This document shows, piece by piece, positions 61,794 through 64,000 of a stretch of DNA of 64,000 nucleotides. The DNA lies in contig CAVWFN010000006.1 in NCBI GenBank assembly GCA_963754285.1, forward strand, positions 682,001 through 746,000. Direction: 5' to 3'. The position numbers and the translations under genes were made by a program. Under the pieces are notes generated by a model. That model saw nothing but the letters and a program-made list of their open reading frames with translations. It made no database searches and was not told where the DNA came from. Every line of letters begins with the position of its first letter. Within the stretch, counting starts at the first letter, position 1. Origin of the DNA: RYN-133 sp963754285. Its GTDB lineage: Bacteria; Actinomycetota; Actinomycetes; Mycobacteriales; Jatrophihabitantaceae.

Positions 61794-63205
61794 GCCAGTT
61801 CCACCCATTCGCGCACGGGATGCTCGGCGAGCCGGCGACGTTGCACCTTGCCTGCTGCGGCGTCACGCGGTAGATCGGCTACCAGTGCGACTGCCGACGG
61901 ACGCATGAACACCGGCAGGTCGGCGATGCGCTCGCGCAGCTCGTCCAGTGGCAACGGGTCGGCCACGGCGTAGAGCACGACCTCGTCGTCGACGAGCGCA
62001 CCCTTGCGTTTCCAGATCGCATGATCCGCGACACCGGACAGCGCGGCCAAATGGTTCTCGACGAAGGGGATCGGGACGAATTCGCCCTTGACCCGGATGG
62101 ATTCGGCAGCGCGTTCGAGGAAGACGAGATGATCCGGTGCGGCCGCGCGACCGAGGTCGCCGGTGTCGAACCAGCCGTCGACATCACGTCGGGCGTCGAG
62201 CCCGTCACGAGTGACGTAGCCGTCGAACATCGCAGCGTGCTCACGTTCGCGGACGTGGATGATGCCGTGCTCGTCCAGCCGCCAGTCGAAGTCGGCGCGA
62301 GGTGCGCCACCGTGGCGGCTGGCGTCGTCGGGAATGTCGTCGCCGGCCGACCACCTGTGCAGGTGTGAGACTCCCCCGGCCTCGGTGGACCCGTAGCCGG
62401 ACACCGCGGACGCGATGTGGAACCGGTGCAGGAACTCGCGGTCGGCGTAGAACATCGTGCGGACGTGGTGGCCGGCGGCATCCTCGGCGGTCGTCGCGCG
62501 CTTGAGGATCTCGACCGGTGGCGCGTGCAGCACCAACACGGTGATCTCTTCTGCCACGACAGCAGGCCAGAACCGGCCGGCGGAGAACTTGTCGACGGTG
62601 AGCGCGTCGGCGCCCGTGAGCAGCGCCGTGATGACGCCGTAGCCCATCGGGTTGATGTGGAACAACGGCAGCGGCGCGAGTACTCGATCCGCGGGGGTGA
62701 GCTCGAGCGCCGACGACATGGCTGCTGCCATGCGGGCGAAGTAGTCGTGTGTCTGCGCGCAGAACTTCGGTAGCCCGGTCGTTCCCGATGTGTGCATGAA
62801 CGACACGACGTCGAACTGGTTCGCGTTCAACCCCGGCAACTCGTTGACGTCGCAGCGTCCGGCCGCTCTCGCTCGTGCGATCTCTCCTGCGTCCAAGACA
62901 CGAGCGGGCGCAACCGGGGCCAGCATCTCGGTGACCAAGTCGTCGGGATACGTGGGGTTGACGAGCGCGACCGGTAGTCCGGCGAGCACGCACGCCAGCC
63001 AGGTGACCAGGTAATCGGTCGAGGTCGGCGCGACGAGCGCAACGCGCTGGCCGGCGACAAGCCCGGACCCGAGCAGCTCGCGGGCACGCCCGCCCGCGTA
63101 GGCCAGCGCGTCGGGCAAGGTCAGTTGGTCGTCGACCGTGCCGAGTCGCAGCGCGGGCCGTGCCTCGGCCTGGGCGACGACGGCGGCTGCGAGGTTCGCA
63201 GTCAC
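61790..63205 (-). CDS. AMP-forming acyl-CoA ligase
   Basis: About 471 residues of the adenylate-forming superfamily. The P-loop FMHTSGTTGLPKFCAQTHDY (about residues 140-160), motif SGYGSTEAGGVSHLHRW, DGWFDTGDLGRAAAPDHLVF, ESIRVKGEFVPIPFVEN and the C-terminal catalytic Lys in PRDAAAGKVQRRRLAEH are complete. It would activate a carboxylic acid to its CoA thioester. GTG 63205 overlaps the acyl-CoA dehydrogenase stop (GTGA). The protein is shorter than medium-chain ligases, and the acid is unknown. Confidence 0.9.
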   Translation of the reverse strand: MTANLAAAVVAQAEARPALRLGTVDDQLTLPDALAYAGGRARELLGSGLVAGQRVALVAPTSTDYLVTWLACVLAGLPVALVNPTYPDDLVTEMLAPVAPARVLDAGEIARARAAGRCDVNELPGLNANQFDVVSFMHTSGTTGLPKFCAQTHDYFARMAAAMSSALELTPADRVLAPLPLFHINPMGYGVITALLTGADALTVDKFSAGRFWPAVVAEEITVLVLHAPPVEILKRATTAEDAAGHHVRTMFYADREFLHRFHIASAVSGYGSTEAGGVSHLHRWSAGDDIPDDASRHGGAPRADFDWRLDEHGIIHVREREHAAMFDGYVTRDGLDARRDVDGWFDTGDLGRAAAPDHLVFLERAAESIRVKGEFVPIPFVENHLAALSGVADHAIWKRKGALVDDEVVLYAVADPLPLDELRERIADLPVFMRPSAVALVADLPRDAAAGKVQRRRLAEHPVREWVELA

Positions 63206-64000
63206 GCCAGCCCCTCGTGACCCGCGTCCTTCAGCACGCGACGCGCGATGTAGTTGCGCATGATCTCGGCCGAACCGCCGGCGACCTTGAGCACCTTGAT
63301 GTCGTTGTCGATGTCGGTGTACGGGGTGTCCCAATACAGTCCGTGTCCGCCGACGAGGCTGTATGCGGCCTTGGACGACTGTTCAGCTGCATCGATTGCG
63401 AGCTTCTTCGCCGTCGTGGTGTGCATCGCGATGTCCTCGCCGCGTGCGTGCGCGATTGCGGCGTTGTCCCGAGCGAGCGACGCGGCCTGCAGCGCCGTCC
63501 ACGCATCGGCGACCGTCCATTGGATGCCCTGGAAATCCGTGACCATGTTGTCGCCGACCTGCCGCTGGGTCGCGTACTCGAGTGCGAGTTCGATGGCGCG
63601 TCGGCCGAGGCCGATGAGCTCGGAGGCGTTGCCGAGCCGGCTGATGTTGAACGTCGACAGGAAGGTCTGCAAGCCGGCACCCGCCGGGCCGAGCCGTGCG
63701 GCGTCGGGTACGCGCACCTCGGTGAACTCGACATCGGCGGTTCGGATCAACCGCAGGCCGATCGCGCGCGTCACGTGGGTTCGGATGCCCGGCGAGGTCA
63801 TGTCGACCAGGAAGCAGGTGAGCCCCTCGTCCGCGATCGCGTAGAACAGCGTGACGTCGCAGTCGGCGCCGAGATTGATGTGGGTCTTGCTGCCGCTCAC
63901 GATCCAGTCGCTGCCGTCGCGCACCGCGGTCGACTTCATCGCCTTGAACGACGAGCCGGCGTTCTTCTCGCTGATCGACTCCGAGAACACGAGCTCGCCG
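63202..64000 (-). CDS. Acyl-CoA dehydrogenase (partial, 5' end beyond window)
   Basis: At least 265 residues of the flavin-dependent dehydrogenase family. The visible middle and C-terminal domains show GSDWIVSGSKTHINLGADCD, ADVEFTEVRVPDAARLG, FNISRLGNASELIGLGRRAI, DFQGIQWTVADAWTALQAAS and the C-terminal GGSAEIMRNYIARRVL with the family's catalytic/FAD contact region (YTDIDNDIKVLKVAGGSAE). It would introduce an alpha-beta double bond into an acyl-CoA. It is the first visible gene of the operon; the ligase start overlaps its stop. Confidence 0.92.
   Translation of the reverse strand, partial: GELVFSESISEKNAGSSFKAMKSTAVRDGSDWIVSGSKTHINLGADCDVTLFYAIADEGLTCFLVDMTSPGIRTHVTRAIGLRLIRTADVEFTEVRVPDAARLGPAGAGLQTFLSTFNISRLGNASELIGLGRRAIELALEYATQRQVGDNMVTDFQGIQWTVADAWTALQAASLARDNAAIAHARGEDIAMHTTTAKKLAIDAAEQSSKAAYSLVGGHGLYWDTPYTDIDNDIKVLKVAGGSAEIMRNYIARRVLKDAGHEGLA

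Noticed and set aside
1..64000. CRISPR array, prophage, insertion sequence or replication origin
   Set aside because: No regularly spaced repeats, transposase or integrase genes, structural phage genes or DnaA-box cluster was seen.

Overview
The window is from a high-GC Gram-positive bacterium, almost certainly an actinomycete. This rests on strong G/C third-position bias, frequent GTG/TTG starts, three different deazaflavin (F420)-type oxidoreductase families, a furA-katG pair, UPF0182 and DUF6458 membrane proteins, an ANTAR regulator, an RsbW-like ATPase, several apparently leaderless promoters and an nSTAND-WD40 protein. A Frankiales/Jatrophihabitans-like or related soil lineage would fit, but genus cannot be decided from this sequence. 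I recognised no rRNA, tRNA, CRISPR array, prophage or insertion sequence.

Layout. 0-7 kb: an F420-type oxidoreductase (frameshifted), an anti-sigma-like ATPase, then a cyclic-di-GMP block (MarR regulator, EAL protein with degenerate GGDEF, membrane diguanylate cyclase) flanked by two paralogous small proteins of unknown function. 7.1-7.3 kb: three tandem tiny reading frames, two of which encode near-identical heptapeptides ending in NYDWR, running into the end of an MFS exporter. 7.3-14 kb: MFS exporter, M20 amidohydrolase, intradiol dioxygenase, VOC protein, an ECF41-like sigma factor with matching divergent promoters, and an AarF/UbiB-like kinase. 14-20.4 kb: secreted GH3 glycosidase, RibD-like reductase, S1 protease and two related esterases, all broken by many small indels. 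20.5-33.3 kb: PPOX protein, furA-katG, arylsulfotransferase-like protein, a stand-alone nitric oxide synthase, secreted proteins and UPF0182. 33.4-39.3 kb: a PLP-decarboxylase relative that has lost its PLP lysine, coupled to a PH-like protein, divergent from a large HTH-nSTAND-WD40 protein. 39.3-50 kb: ANTAR regulator, CYTH-CHAD protein, sulfite-oxidase-like molybdoenzyme with an FAD partner, antiporter, COG4280-like membrane protein, a second GGDEF-EAL protein and small regulators. 50-59 kb: secreted M1-like peptidase, methyltransferases, MHS transporter, a lipid-type operon and a secreted phosphodiesterase. 59.4-64 kb: a tightly overlapping catabolic operon (acyl-CoA dehydrogenase, CoA ligase, DUF6282-like hydrolase, isopropylmalate-dehydrogenase relative, VOC protein) running off the right edge.

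Functional themes are second-messenger signalling (three c-di-GMP enzymes), oxidative and nitrosative chemistry (KatG/Fur, NOS, F420 enzymes), secreted degradative enzymes, and carboxylic-acid/aromatic catabolism. The most unusual items are the tandem mini-ORFs, the PLP-site pseudoenzyme beside the nSTAND protein, a hairpin covering the ribosome site of a Tat-type secreted protein, paired ECF41-type promoters, and the right-edge operon, whose substrate I cannot name. The indel cluster at 14-20 kb is as likely to be consensus error as biology and should be resolved before those genes are called dead.
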